Assembly (NCBI RefSeq): GCF_007994985.1
Contig: NZ_VOQF01000010.1
Coordinates: forward strand, 1-38,469
Reading direction: 5' to 3'
Length of the DNA stretch: 38,469 nt
DNA from: Metabacillus litoralis
Lineage (GTDB): Bacteria > Bacillota > Bacilli > Bacillales > Bacillaceae
Made by a program: the position numbers and the translations under genes. Of the stretch, positions 26,828 to 37,153 are shown piece after piece; position 1 is the stretch's first letter; each line of letters begins with the position of its first letter. The notes beneath the pieces were generated by a model. That model had not been told where the DNA came from, ran no database searches, and saw nothing but the letters and a program-made list of their open reading frames with translations.

Positions 26828-27091
26828 TGTGGATAAACTTTCGACACCATTCTGCAGTATCCACATATGTTATCGACAAGTTTTTCACAAGTTAGCTCAT
26901 TGTGGACAATTTCTTTCAACAAAACAATAGTTATGTGGATAAGTTTGTAAAAACCGTTGCATCTATTGATTTATTTTGATATTATATTTGTGTTTTCACT
27001 CTTAATATTCTACTCATAATTTTTCTTTATCCACAACTTGTGGATAAGGTGTGGAAAGTTTATAAACAGCTTGTGTAAATTGTTGTCCACA
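26828..27091. other. oriC upstream DnaA-box region (incA/incB type)
   Basis: Exact boxes (TTATCCACA or its complement) are at 26828-26836, 26934-26942, 27027-27035 and 27039-27047. One-mismatch boxes are at 26857-26865, 26870-26878, 26901-26909 and 27083-27091. The boxes at 27027-27047 face each other and form a 21-bp palindrome. This matches the B. subtilis region upstream of dnaA, which serves both the origin and dnaA autoregulation. Confidence 0.92.
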
Positions 27092-27102
27092 ACACGTGAG
27101 AT

Positions 27103-27131
27103 TTGTCGAAAAGACGTTTTTCTACTATATT
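27103..27131 (+). promoter_or_regulatory. dnaA promoter
   Basis: TTGTCG (27103-27108), a 17-nt spacer and TATATT (27126-27131). A DnaA box ends 12 bp upstream of the -35, consistent with repression by DnaA. The mRNA leader would be about 107 nt. Confidence 0.65.
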
Positions 27132-27244
27132 ATATATTTATACACATTTCTTGGATTTTGTATGTTTATACAGGAGTATTCGCGTCTTGTACAAAGGTTA
27201 TACATTCTATGAGACACTGTTGTAAAGGAGGGACAAAACACCTA

Positions 27245-28597
27245 ATGGAGAACATATCCGAACTTTGGAATAAAGCTTTAGCAGAGATTGAAAAGAAAAT
27301 TAGTAAACCAAGCTATGAAACTTGGCTTAAATCTACAAAAGCTCACACTATTCAAGGTGATACATTAACAATTACTGCTCCTAATGAATTTGCAAGAGAT
27401 TGGTTAGAATCTCGATATTTACACTTAATTGCCGATACGATCTACCAGCTAACTGGTGAAGAGTTCGCGATAAAATTTATTATTCCGCAAAATCAAGCTG
27501 ATGATGATTTTGTTCCAAATTCTCCAATCAAAAAAACGAATAAAAATGATGAGGAACAAACCGAATTACCTCAAAACATGCTAAATCCTAAGTATACATT
27601 TGATACATTTGTTATAGGTTCTGGTAATCGTTTTGCTCATGCTGCTTCTCTTGCTGTAGCCGAAGCACCTGCAAAAGCATACAATCCTCTATTTATTTAT
27701 GGTGGAGTTGGATTAGGCAAAACACATTTAATGCACGCAATTGGGCATTATGTAATAGATCATAACCCTTCTGCAAAGGTCGTTTATTTATCATCAGAAA
27801 AGTTTACAAATGAGTTTATTAATTCAATACGAGATAACAAAGCTGTAGACTTTCGAAATAAATATAGAAGTGTTGATGTACTTTTGATAGATGATATTCA
27901 ATTCCTGGCAGGAAAAGAACAAACTCAGGAAGAATTTTTCCATACTTTCAATACTCTGCATGAAGAGAGTAAGCAAATCGTTATCTCCAGTGATCGACCA
28001 CCTAAAGAAATCCCTACTTTAGAAGATAGACTTCGTTCCAGGTTCGAATGGGGGTTAATAACAGATATTACTCCACCTGACCTTGAAACGAGAATTGCTA
28101 TTTTACGTAAAAAAGCAAAAGCTGAAGGTCTTGATATTCCTAATGAAGTCATGCTTTATATTGCAAATCAAATTGATTCTAATATACGTGAATTAGAGGG
28201 TGCGTTAATTCGTGTTGTTGCCTATTCTTCACTTATTAATAAAGATATAAATGCTGATTTAGCAGCAGAGGCATTAAAGGATATTATTCCAAATTCAAAA
28301 CCAAAGGTTATTTTAATAAGTGAAATTCAACGTATTGTTGGACAAGAGTTTCAAGTGAGATTAGAGGATTTCAAAGCTAAAAAACGAACTAAATCGGTTG
28401 CATTTCCGAGGCAGATTGCCATGTATTTATCGAGGGAATTAACTGATTCTTCTTTACCTAAAATAGGTGAAGAATTCGGAGGTCGTGATCATACGACGGT
28501 TATTCATGCTCATGAGAAAATTTCTAAAATGCTCCAAAATGATGAATTATTACAAAAACAGCTTAAAGATATTACCGGACTTTTGAGAGGATCATAG
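27245..28597 (+). CDS. dnaA: chromosomal replication initiator protein DnaA
   Basis: DnaA-ATP oligomerises on DnaA boxes and on single-stranded DnaA-trios to open the origin. The 450-aa product has domain I (about 1-82, [20 protein letters not shown]), a short charged linker domain II (about 83-112), AAA+ domain III with Walker A GGVGLGKT (153-160) and Walker B LLIDDIQF, and DNA-binding domain IV with the [15 protein letters not shown] signature. The ATG at 27245 matches the conserved M-E-N-I start. The only good ribosome-binding site (AAAGGAGGG, ending 27232) is 13 nt away from GGAGG, longer than usual. The frame is open further upstream but has no start signal there. Confidence 0.98.
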   Translation: MENISELWNKALAEIEKKISKPSYETWLKSTKAHTIQGDTLTITAPNEFARDWLESRYLHLIADTIYQLTGEEFAIKFIIPQNQADDDFVPNSPIKKTNKNDEEQTELPQNMLNPKYTFDTFVIGSGNRFAHAASLAVAEAPAKAYNPLFIYGGVGLGKTHLMHAIGHYVIDHNPSAKVVYLSSEKFTNEFINSIRDNKAVDFRNKYRSVDVLLIDDIQFLAGKEQTQEEFFHTFNTLHEESKQIVISSDRPPKEIPTLEDRLRSRFEWGLITDITPPDLETRIAILRKKAKAEGLDIPNEVMLYIANQIDSNIRELEGALIRVVAYSSLINKDINADLAAEALKDIIPNSKPKVILISEIQRIVGQEFQVRLEDFKAKKRTKSVAFPRQIAMYLSRELTDSSLPKIGEEFGGRDHTTVIHAHEKISKMLQNDELLQKQLKDITGLLRGS

Positions 28598-28657
28598 AAT
28601 TTACTAAAACTGAATTATGTGAATAACTGGTGCAAACATATACACAGTCTGTCCACA

Positions 28658-28762
28658 TGTGGATAGGCTGTGTTTCCTTTCGTTTAGGACGGTTATCCAC
28701 ATTTCCACAGGCCCTATTACTACTTCTACTATATTTTTTATAATAAATAATATAACTATAAC
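28658..28762. other. oriC unwinding region (incC): DnaA boxes, DnaA-trios, AT-rich DUE
   Basis: A TGTGGATAG box (28658-28666) and an exact TTATCCACA (28693-28701) are followed by a weak TTTCCACA box and the GC run GGCCC. Then come in-register triplets CTA-TTA-CTA-CTT-CTA-CTA (28714-28731), the complement of the 3'-GAT-5' DnaA-trio. An almost pure AT tract follows (28731-28760). This order is that of the B. subtilis basal unwinding system between dnaA and dnaN. Confidence 0.9.
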
Positions 28763-28834
28763 CAGAAAATTTCATGGAAATCATTTGATCATAGAGTTAA
28801 AAATATTGGTTAAGCATAAGGAGGAAAATCATTT

Positions 28835-29971
28835 ATGAAATTCGTTATTCAAAAAGATAAATTAGTCCAAAGTGTTCAAGATGTAATGAAGGCTGTTTCA
28901 TCTAGAACAACTATTCCAATATTGACAGGTATAAAAATTGTTGCACATTCTGAAGGAGTAACCTTAACAGGTAGTGACTCTGATATTTCTATAGAGTCCT
29001 TTATCCCTAGTGAAGAAGATGACAAAGAAAACGTAGAAGTGATTCAAGCTGGTAGTGTTGTATTACAAGCAAAGTTTTTCAGTGAAATCGTTAAAAAGCT
29101 ACCAAAAGATATCGTAGAAATTGAAGTAGGAAATCATCATTCAACAACAATTCGTTCAGGTAAAGCCGAATTTAGTTTAAACGGCTTGGATGCAGAAGAA
29201 TATCCTCACCTCCCACAAATTGAGGAAGAAAATATATTTAAAATACCAACAGATCTATTAAAAGCTATGGTTCGCCAAACTGTTTTTGCTGTGTCTACCT
29301 CAGAAACGCGACCAATATTAACAGGTGTAAACTGGAAATTAGAAAATGGTGAACTAATTTGTATTGCTACTGATAGCCATCGCTTAGCTTTAAGAAAAGC
29401 AATGATTGATTCAGAAAATCTCGAAACCTACAATGTCGTTATTCCAGGTAAAAGTTTAAGTGAATTAAGTAAGATCCTTGATGATACAAACGAATTAATT
29501 GAGATCGTCATTACTGAAAATCAAGTATTATTCAAAGCGAAAAACCTATTATTTTTCTCTAGATTATTAGACGGCAATTATCCAGACACATCTAGACTTA
29601 TTCCAGCTGATAGCAAAACAAATTTAACTTTAAATTCTAAAGACTTCTTACAAGCTATCGATCGTGCTTCATTATTAGCGAAAGAAGCACGAAATAATGT
29701 TGTAAAACTTTCAACCTTTACAGATGGATTAATTGAGATTTCTTCTAATTCACCTGAAATCGGAAAAGTTAGTGAAGAGATTCAAGCTGAAGAAGTTCAA
29801 GGAGAAGAATTAAAAATTTCCTTTAGTGCAAAATATGTAATGGATGCATTAAAAGCTCTCGAAGGAACAGAAATAAATGTTAACTTCACTGGTGCAATGA
29901 GACCATTTGTAATTAAAACAACAAATGATGATTCTATGCTACAGCTCATTCTTCCAGTTCGAACTTATTAA
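28835..29971 (+). CDS. dnaN: DNA polymerase III beta subunit (sliding clamp)
   Basis: The ring-shaped clamp tethers the polymerases and repair proteins to DNA. At 378 aa it has the three repeated clamp domains (about 1-125, 126-250 and 251-378). MKFVIQKDKLVQSVQDVMKAVSSRTTIPIL starts domain 1, FAVSTSETRPILTGVNW starts domain 2, and the C terminus ends MLQLILPVRTY near the partner-binding pocket. GGAGG precedes the ATG. It lies 237 bp after dnaA across the unwinding region and ends at its own terminator (29984-30015). Confidence 0.98.
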   Translation: MKFVIQKDKLVQSVQDVMKAVSSRTTIPILTGIKIVAHSEGVTLTGSDSDISIESFIPSEEDDKENVEVIQAGSVVLQAKFFSEIVKKLPKDIVEIEVGNHHSTTIRSGKAEFSLNGLDAEEYPHLPQIEEENIFKIPTDLLKAMVRQTVFAVSTSETRPILTGVNWKLENGELICIATDSHRLALRKAMIDSENLETYNVVIPGKSLSELSKILDDTNELIEIVITENQVLFKAKNLLFFSRLLDGNYPDTSRLIPADSKTNLTLNSKDFLQAIDRASLLAKEARNNVVKLSTFTDGLIEISSNSPEIGKVSEEIQAEEVQGEELKISFSAKYVMDALKALEGTEINVNFTGAMRPFVIKTTNDDSMLQLILPVRTY

Positions 29972-29983
29972 AAAAATTCATAT

Positions 29984-30015
29984 AAGAGGTTGGCGTATAG
30001 GTCAGCCTCTTTTCT
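29984..30015 (+). terminator. Rho-independent terminator of dnaN
   Basis: AGAGGTTGGC (29985-29994) pairs with GTCAGCCTCT (30001-30010) over 10 bp with two wobbles, then TTTTCTATTT. Confidence 0.88.
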
Positions 30016-30241
30016 ATTTCATAAAATCTAAATTTAAAAATTCCCCAGAAAATAGTACATCCTTTCTAGCACTGAGGTAAAAAATATAATAGATCTCCTC
30101 TCCCCTCACCGTTGAAAGTAAATATAAAAACTTAAAATCTGATTTTCCTGAAAAAGGATGTATGGGCACAAAGGACTAACGTAGAGTTGAAAGTTACTTT
30201 TGTGTATTTATGGAGTGGACACTAATAAGAAACTTGTGCTG

Positions 30242-30271
30242 TTGTACTTTATCGATGTTTTTTAGTAAAAT
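30242..30271 (+). promoter_or_regulatory. promoter of rlbA–recF–remB
   Basis: TTGTAC (30242-30247), an 18-nt spacer and TAAAAT (30266-30271), about 30 nt upstream of the rlbA ribosome-binding site. Confidence 0.6.
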
Positions 30272-30307
30272 ATAAAGTTAGAGACTACTGAAGGAAGGTG
30301 GTTCGCT

Positions 30308-30523
30308 ATGGCAAAGCCAGTAATGATTGATTCAGAGTACATAACACTTGGGCAATTTCTGAAATTAGCAGATGTTATCCAATCAGGTGGAATGGCAAAA
30401 TGGTTTTTATCAGAGTATGAAATCTTTGTGAATAATGAGCCTGAAAATCGTCGTGGTAAGAAGCTACGGAATGGCGATATGGTTTATATTCCTGATTTCG
30501 GCACTTATATAGTGAAAAATTAA
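30308..30523 (+). CDS. rlbA: S4-domain protein RlbA (YaaA)
   Basis: A 71-aa protein made of one S4-like RNA-binding fold: [45 protein letters not shown] and a final IPDFGTYIV strand. Relatives occur in the dnaN–recF interval of most Firmicutes; in B. subtilis it has been linked to ribosome assembly, hence the name. GGAAGGTGG precedes the ATG. The recF start lies 16 nt downstream, and recF has almost no ribosome-binding site, so recF may rely on translation of this gene. Confidence 0.93.
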   Translation: MAKPVMIDSEYITLGQFLKLADVIQSGGMAKWFLSEYEIFVNNEPENRRGKKLRNGDMVYIPDFGTYIVKN

Positions 30524-30539
30524 AGTTGGTGTACAAAAT

Positions 30540-31658
30540 TTGTTTATTAAAGAGCTGAAATTGAAAAATTACCGAAATTATGAAGATTTAACCATTCAGT
30601 TTGCAAATAAAGTGAATGTGATCCTTGGAGAAAATGCTCAGGGGAAAACGAACGTAATGGAATCAATCTATGTTCTAGCCATGGCGAAGTCACATCGAAC
30701 GTCAAATGATAAAGAACTTATATACTGGGATAAAGAATATGCTAAAATAGAGGGTAGTGTAGAAAAACATAACCGATCTGCAGAAATGCAATTAGTTATC
30801 TCGAAAAAAGGTAAAAAGGCTAAGTTAAATCATATTGAACAAGAAAAGTTGAGCCAATATGTTGGAGCAATGAATGTGATTATGTTCGCACCTGAAGATC
30901 TAAGCCTTGTAAAAGGGAGTCCTCAGGTTAGAAGAAGATTTATTGACATGGAGATTGGTCAAGTGTCAGCTGTTTATCTTCATGATTTAAGTCGCTATCA
31001 AAAGATTATGCAGCAAAGAAATCACTATTTAAAACTTCTACAGCTACGAAAGCAAACAGATCGAACGATGCTTGATGTATTGACGGCACAGTTAAGCGAA
31101 GCGGCTGCAAAGATTATTATAAAGAGATTACGTTTTATTTCAGAACTTGAAAAATGGGCACAACCAGTACACTCTGGAATAAGTAGAGGCTTAGAGGTTT
31201 TGACAATAAAATATAAACCATCCTTAGATGTATCAGAAGACTATGATTTGTCGAAAATGATAGAAGTATTTGAGGAGAAGTTTTCTAGTGTAAAAGAAAA
31301 AGAAATTGAACGTGGTGCAACACTCGTTGGTCCTCATCGTGATGATTTACTATTTTTTGTTAATAATCATGATGTTCAAACCTATGGATCACAAGGTCAA
31401 CAAAGAACAACCGCCCTATCACTTAAATTAGCTGAAATTGATTTGATTTATAATGAGATTGGTGAATATCCGATTCTTTTACTAGATGATGTTTTATCAG
31501 AATTAGATGATTACAGACAATCACATTTGTTAAATACAATCCAAGGCAAGGTGCAAACATTTGTAACAACAACAAGTGTTGAAGGTATTGATCACCAAAC
31601 CTTAAGAGAAGCAGCTACATTTCATGTACAGGCAGGAGAGCTTTCAGACGATAAATGA
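30540..31658 (+). CDS. recF: DNA replication and repair protein RecF
   Basis: RecF is an SMC-like ATPase that helps load RecA at single-strand gaps. The 372-aa product has Walker A GENAQGKT (30-37), the [14 protein letters not shown] block, the PSS-type [21 protein letters not shown] region, the signature [17 protein letters not shown], and Walker [13 protein letters not shown]. The start is a TTG at 30540. The upstream sequence offers only a weak site (GGTG), suggesting low translation or coupling to rlbA. It lies in rlbA–recF–remB, with remB 11 nt downstream. Confidence 0.97.
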   Translation: MFIKELKLKNYRNYEDLTIQFANKVNVILGENAQGKTNVMESIYVLAMAKSHRTSNDKELIYWDKEYAKIEGSVEKHNRSAEMQLVISKKGKKAKLNHIEQEKLSQYVGAMNVIMFAPEDLSLVKGSPQVRRRFIDMEIGQVSAVYLHDLSRYQKIMQQRNHYLKLLQLRKQTDRTMLDVLTAQLSEAAAKIIIKRLRFISELEKWAQPVHSGISRGLEVLTIKYKPSLDVSEDYDLSKMIEVFEEKFSSVKEKEIERGATLVGPHRDDLLFFVNNHDVQTYGSQGQQRTTALSLKLAEIDLIYNEIGEYPILLLDDVLSELDDYRQSHLLNTIQGKVQTFVTTTSVEGIDHQTLREAATFHVQAGELSDDK

Positions 31659-31669
31659 GGTGATTTTAA

Positions 31670-31918
31670 TTGTATATTCATTTAGGTGACAATTTCGTTG
31701 TTCCTTCAAAAGAAGTTGTTATGATATTAGATCGGCAATCATCACTTGAATCACCGATTGTTGATGAATTCTTCACTAAGCAACAGGATAAAATTGTTGA
31801 ACTCTCAAGTGGGGATGCAAAATCAATTATTGTAACGTTTGATAAAATTTATTTTTCACCATTATCGTCAGGTACTTTAAAAAAACGAGCAGAGATTGCA
31901 CTTGATATAGATTTATAA
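31670..31918 (+). CDS. remB: extracellular matrix regulator RemB (YaaB, DUF370)
   Basis: An 82-aa member of the DUF370/RemA family. In B. subtilis RemA and RemB promote expression of biofilm matrix genes, and the RemA fold binds DNA. Family blocks visible are MYIHLGDNFVVPSKEVVMILD and SIIVTFDKIYFSPLSSGTLKKRA. The start is a TTG at 31670, with GAGGTGA 6 nt upstream. Third gene after rlbA and recF, close-packed, followed by 104 bp with no recognisable terminator before gyrB; readthrough into gyrB is likely. Confidence 0.93.
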   Translation: MYIHLGDNFVVPSKEVVMILDRQSSLESPIVDEFFTKQQDKIVELSSGDAKSIIVTFDKIYFSPLSSGTLKKRAEIALDIDL

Positions 31919-32016
31919 TATAAATTTTAAAAATTAAATTATCGTAAGGTAAGTGAATAAAAGATACTTAAGATTAGATGATTTAAAAAAGAAAGCTTTA
32001 GGAAAAGTGTAGGTGA

Positions 32017-33951
<1,935 letters not shown>

Positions 33952-33999
33952 TCATAATTTTTGCGTAAGCATTTGAAATGAACAAAATTTATCATAAGC

Positions 34000-34030
34000 A
34001 ACACCTCATTACACGGTGAGGTGTTTTTTC
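34000..34030 (+). terminator. Rho-independent terminator of gyrB
   Basis: AACACCTCA (34000-34008) pairs perfectly with TGAGGTGTT (34017-34025), followed by a run of T's. Confidence 0.93.
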
Positions 34031-34114
34031 TCATAAGATTAATAATCATTCACTTGATTATCGTGCTAAAAATAGTGTTTCTCGCGCTCTCTAGTAATAT
34101 TCTAGGAAATAGAT

Positions 34115-34143
34115 GTGTAATTCGTTGTAAATATTGCTATAAT
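34115..34143 (+). promoter_or_regulatory. candidate gyrA promoter (extended -10)
   Basis: TGC-TATAAT (TATAAT at 34138-34143) is a full extended -10. The -35 position (34115-34120, GTGTAA) is poor. Start near 34150. Confidence 0.5.
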
Positions 34144-34241
34144 GAAGAGTAGACTATTAGAATTTATAATACTCAATTGGGCAGGAATTAATTACTTTTA
34201 TATAGGCTCTTTTCTGAAGGTTAGTTATTAGACAAAAGTTA

Positions 34242-34420
34242 TAAGAGGTAAATGTTATATTTATCTCTTAATAGGTACTAATCTTGAAGAAAAGATGCCA
34301 CCAAGCTATATATTGTGCTGTTTTCTTAGAGTTGTTAAAGCAACAAAGTTTATGAAATCAGCCTTTATATAAAATCATTTACCTCTTCCAATTTAAAATA
34401 CATAAAGGAATAAGGGAGGT
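34242..34420 (+). promoter_or_regulatory. possible RNA switch in the gyrA leader
   Basis: Segment 1, AAGAGGTAAATG (34243-34254), can pair locally with segment 2, ATTTATCTCTTA (34259-34270; 12-bp stem for 34242-34253 with one G-T pair). It is also perfectly complementary over 12 nt to segment 3, CATTTACCTCTT (34376-34387). Segment 3 can instead pair with the gyrA Shine-Dalgarno GGGAGGT (34414-34420; five Watson-Crick pairs plus two wobbles). The pairings are mutually exclusive. The function is inferred only. Confidence 0.35.
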
Positions 34421-34429
34421 TGTTATAGT

Positions 34430-36982
34430 ATGGCAGAAAATCAAAACTCACATGTTATAGGTAGAAATATTAGTAATGAAATGCGTGAATCTTTTTTAGG
34501 TTATGCAATGAGTGTTATTGTTTCACGTGCTTTACCAGATGTTCGCGATGGTTTAAAACCAGTACATCGAAGAATTCTTTATGCAATGAATGATTTAGGA
34601 ATGACTTCAGATAAACCTTTTAAAAAGTCAGCACGTATCGTTGGAGAAGTTATCGGTAAGTATCATCCACATGGAGATTCAGCAGTATATGAAACAATGG
34701 TTCGTATGGCTCAAGACTTTAACTTCCGTTACATGCTAGTTGATGGTCATGGAAACTTTGGTTCTGTTGATGGTGACTCAGCTGCAGCAATGCGTTATAC
34801 AGAAGCTAGAATGTCAAAAATCTCAATGGAGTTAATTCGTGATATTAACAAAGATACGATTAATTACCAAGATAACTATGATGGATCAGAAAGAGAACCG
34901 GTTGTATTACCAGCTAGATTTCCTAATCTACTAGTAAATGGAGCGACAGGAATTGCAGTTGGTATGGCGACAAACATCCCTCCTCATCAGCTTGGAGAAG
35001 TTATTGATGGTGTACTAGCTATTAGTAAAGATCCTGAAATAACAATTCCTGAATTAATGGAAATCATTCCAGGACCTGATTTCCCAACAGCAGGACAAAT
35101 TATAGGTAGAAGTGGGATTAGGAAAGCTTATGAAACAGGTCGTGGATCAATTACGATTCGTGCGAAGGTAGAAATTGAAGAAAAGCCTTCTGGTAAGCAG
35201 GTTATTATTGTTAAAGAATTACCATATCAAGTTAATAAAGCAAAGCTTGTTGAGAAAATCGCTGAGCTTGTTCGAGATAAAAAAATCGAAGGTATTACAG
35301 ACCTGCGAGATGAGTCAGATCGTAACGGGATGCGAGTAGTTATAGAAGTTCGTAAAGATGCAAATGCTAATGTACTTTTAAACAATCTTTATAAGCAAAC
35401 AGCTCTACAAACTAGCTTTGGTATTAATATGCTTTCTTTAGTTGATGGACATCCAAAGGTTCTTAATTTAAAGCAGATGCTTTATTATTATTTAGAGCAC
35501 CAGAAGGTTGTTATTAAACGAAGAACAGCATTTGAATTAAGAAAAGCTGAGGCAAGAGCTCATATCTTAGAAGGATTAAGAATTGCTCTTGATCATTTAG
35601 ATGCAGTTATTGCTCTTATTCGTAGCTCACAAACTACTGAAATAGCTCGTAACGGATTAATGGAGCAGTTCTCATTAAGTGAAAAGCAGGCACAAGCTAT
35701 TCTAGATATGAGATTACAAAGATTAACTGGTTTAGAAAGAGAAAAGATTGAAGAAGAATATCAATCTTTAGTTAAGTTAATTGCTGAATTAAAAGCTATT
35801 TTAGCGGATGAAGAGAAAGTATTAGAAATTATCCGTGAAGAACTTCTCGAAATTAAAGAACGTTTCAATGATGAGCGTCGTACTGAAATAGTTGCCGGCG
35901 GTCTTGAAAATATCGAAGACGAAGATTTGATTCCTGTCGAAAATATCGTTATTACATTAACTCATAATGGATATATTAAGCGCCTACCAGTATCAACGTA
36001 CCGCAGTCAAAAGCGTGGTGGTAGAGGAATTCAAGGAATGGGCACAAATGACGATGATTTCGTTGAACAACTTTTAACAACATCTACTCATGATACAATT
36101 CTTTTCTTTACTAACAAAGGGAAAGTATATCGTGCAAAAGGTTATGAAATTCCTGAGTATAGTAGAACTGCTAAAGGACTTCCGATTATTAACCTACTGA
36201 GTGTTGAAAAAGGCGAATGGGTAAATGCAATTATCCCTGTTTCTGAATTTGTGGATGATTGGTATTTATTCTTTACTACAAAAGAAGGTATATCTAAACG
36301 TTCACCTTTATCACAATTTGCTAATATTAGAAATAACGGTTTAATTGCAGTAAATCTTCGTGAAGAAGATGAATTGATATCAGTTAAATTAACTGATGGA
36401 TCTAAAGATATGGTTATCGGAACGAAACAAGGAATGTTGATTAGATTCCATGAAACAGACGTTCGTTCAATGGGACGAACTGCTACTGGTGTTAAAGGGA
36501 TTTCCTTAGATGCAGACGATGAAGTTGTAGGTATGGAAATTTTAGAAGAAGGTGTAGATGTTTTAATCGTTACAAGTAAAGGTTATGGAAAACGTACCCC
36601 TTCAGGAGAATATCGCGTACAAAGCCGAGGTGGAAAAGGCTTAAAAACATGTAATATTACTGATAAAAATGGTTCAGTCGTTTCTGTTAAAGCAGCTACT
36701 GGTGAAGAAGATTTAATGCTTATTACAGAAAGTGGCGTTCTGATCCGTATGGATGTTGATACAATTTCAACTATGGGACGTAACACTCAAGGTGTAAAAC
36801 TAATTAGACTTGATGAAAATGTTGTTGTTTCAACGGTCGCATTAGTAGAAAAAGAAGAGATAGAAAAAACAGATGAAACTGAAGACTTAGATCAAGAGTT
36901 CGTAGAACAAACTGAAAATAGTAGCGAAGCTCCAGTCGAGGAAACAAAAGAAATTAATGATGACTCACAAGGAGACGAATAA
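34430..36982 (+). CDS. gyrA: DNA gyrase subunit A
   Basis: GyrA carries the DNA breakage-reunion activity of gyrase. The 850-aa product has the winged-helix domain with catalytic Tyr123 ([10 protein letters not shown]), the tower and coiled-coil domains, and the C-terminal beta-pinwheel with the gyrase-specific GyrA box QKRGGRG, which identifies it as GyrA rather than ParC. The quinolone-determining region reads [10 protein letters not shown] with Ser84 and Glu88, the usual sensitive residues. The last about 45 residues are a very acidic, Glu/Asp/Thr-rich tail. GGGAGG precedes the ATG. A long leader with possible regulatory pairing lies upstream, and a terminator follows. Confidence 0.98.
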   Translation: MAENQNSHVIGRNISNEMRESFLGYAMSVIVSRALPDVRDGLKPVHRRILYAMNDLGMTSDKPFKKSARIVGEVIGKYHPHGDSAVYETMVRMAQDFNFRYMLVDGHGNFGSVDGDSAAAMRYTEARMSKISMELIRDINKDTINYQDNYDGSEREPVVLPARFPNLLVNGATGIAVGMATNIPPHQLGEVIDGVLAISKDPEITIPELMEIIPGPDFPTAGQIIGRSGIRKAYETGRGSITIRAKVEIEEKPSGKQVIIVKELPYQVNKAKLVEKIAELVRDKKIEGITDLRDESDRNGMRVVIEVRKDANANVLLNNLYKQTALQTSFGINMLSLVDGHPKVLNLKQMLYYYLEHQKVVIKRRTAFELRKAEARAHILEGLRIALDHLDAVIALIRSSQTTEIARNGLMEQFSLSEKQAQAILDMRLQRLTGLEREKIEEEYQSLVKLIAELKAILADEEKVLEIIREELLEIKERFNDERRTEIVAGGLENIEDEDLIPVENIVITLTHNGYIKRLPVSTYRSQKRGGRGIQGMGTNDDDFVEQLLTTSTHDTILFFTNKGKVYRAKGYEIPEYSRTAKGLPIINLLSVEKGEWVNAIIPVSEFVDDWYLFFTTKEGISKRSPLSQFANIRNNGLIAVNLREEDELISVKLTDGSKDMVIGTKQGMLIRFHETDVRSMGRTATGVKGISLDADDEVVGMEILEEGVDVLIVTSKGYGKRTPSGEYRVQSRGGKGLKTCNITDKNGSVVSVKAATGEEDLMLITESGVLIRMDVDTISTMGRNTQGVKLIRLDENVVVSTVALVEKEEIEKTDETEDLDQEFVEQTENSSEAPVEETKEINDDSQGDE

Positions 36983-36987
36983 CATAA

Positions 36988-37022
36988 GAAGGGCTGATAC
37001 AATTAGTATCAGCTCTTTTTTT
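36988..37022 (+). terminator. Rho-independent terminator of gyrA
   Basis: GGGCTGATAC (36991-37000) pairs with GTATCAGCTC, followed by seven T's. Confidence 0.92.
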
Positions 37023-37105
37023 CTGAAAAATTGTATTCTACCTTAGCTTTAAACAAGGAAATAAAGGTTGAAACTTATAAAAAAGGAAATAGTTCAAAAA
37101 ATAAA

Positions 37106-37134
37106 TAAACAACATGAAACGAATTAGCTATAAT
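37106..37134 (+). promoter_or_regulatory. candidate promoter of the HD-GYP-like gene
   Basis: TAAACA (37106-37111), a 17-nt spacer and TATAAT (37129-37134). The start would fall near 37141, almost on the ribosome-binding site, so the leader would be very short. Confidence 0.4.
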
Positions 37135-37153
37135 GTGATTAGGAGGGGTTCCT

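Larger units (their letters stand above)
26106..27244. other. 1.1-kb rpmH–dnaA intergenic region (left part of oriC)
   Basis: From left to right it holds the rpmH promoter, an orphan minus-strand terminator (26389-26420), repeat copy C, a stretch purine-rich on the minus strand (about 26450-26740), a 23-bp tandem duplication (26739-26784), eight DnaA boxes (26828-27091) and the dnaA promoter. I see no convincing gene. Confidence 0.75.
29972..30307. other. 336-bp gap between dnaN and rlbA
   Basis: It holds the dnaN terminator, a 10-bp inverted pair TACATCCTTT (30056-30065) and AAAGGATGTA (30153-30162), and the rlbA promoter. There is no coding sequence. Confidence 0.55.
33952..34429 (+). other. 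478-bp gyrB–gyrA gap
   Basis: It contains the gyrB terminator, a candidate extended -10 promoter (34136-34143) and a gyrA leader of about 280 nt with competing complementary segments (34242-34420). No open frame with a start signal is seen. Confidence 0.65.

Noticed and set aside
26326-26836. Open frames of 67 (26326-26529) and 70 (26624-26836) codons on the plus strand upstream of dnaA
   Set aside because: Both are extremely rich in Phe, Tyr, Ile, Leu and Ser, the pattern of the antisense of purine-rich DNA. Neither has a ribosome-binding site, and the second runs into DnaA boxes.
27038-27244. Upstream extension of the dnaA frame
   Set aside because: The extension crosses DnaA boxes and the promoter; the conserved protein starts M-E-N-I at 27245.
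34516-34535. TTTCACGTG in gyrA, and other CACGTG sites (21411, 27095, 32742) as parS
   Set aside because: Only half of the 16-bp parS consensus is present; the other half-site does not match.
34670-34700. Quinolone-resistance change in gyrA
   Set aside because: Ser84 and Glu88 are the usual sensitive residues.
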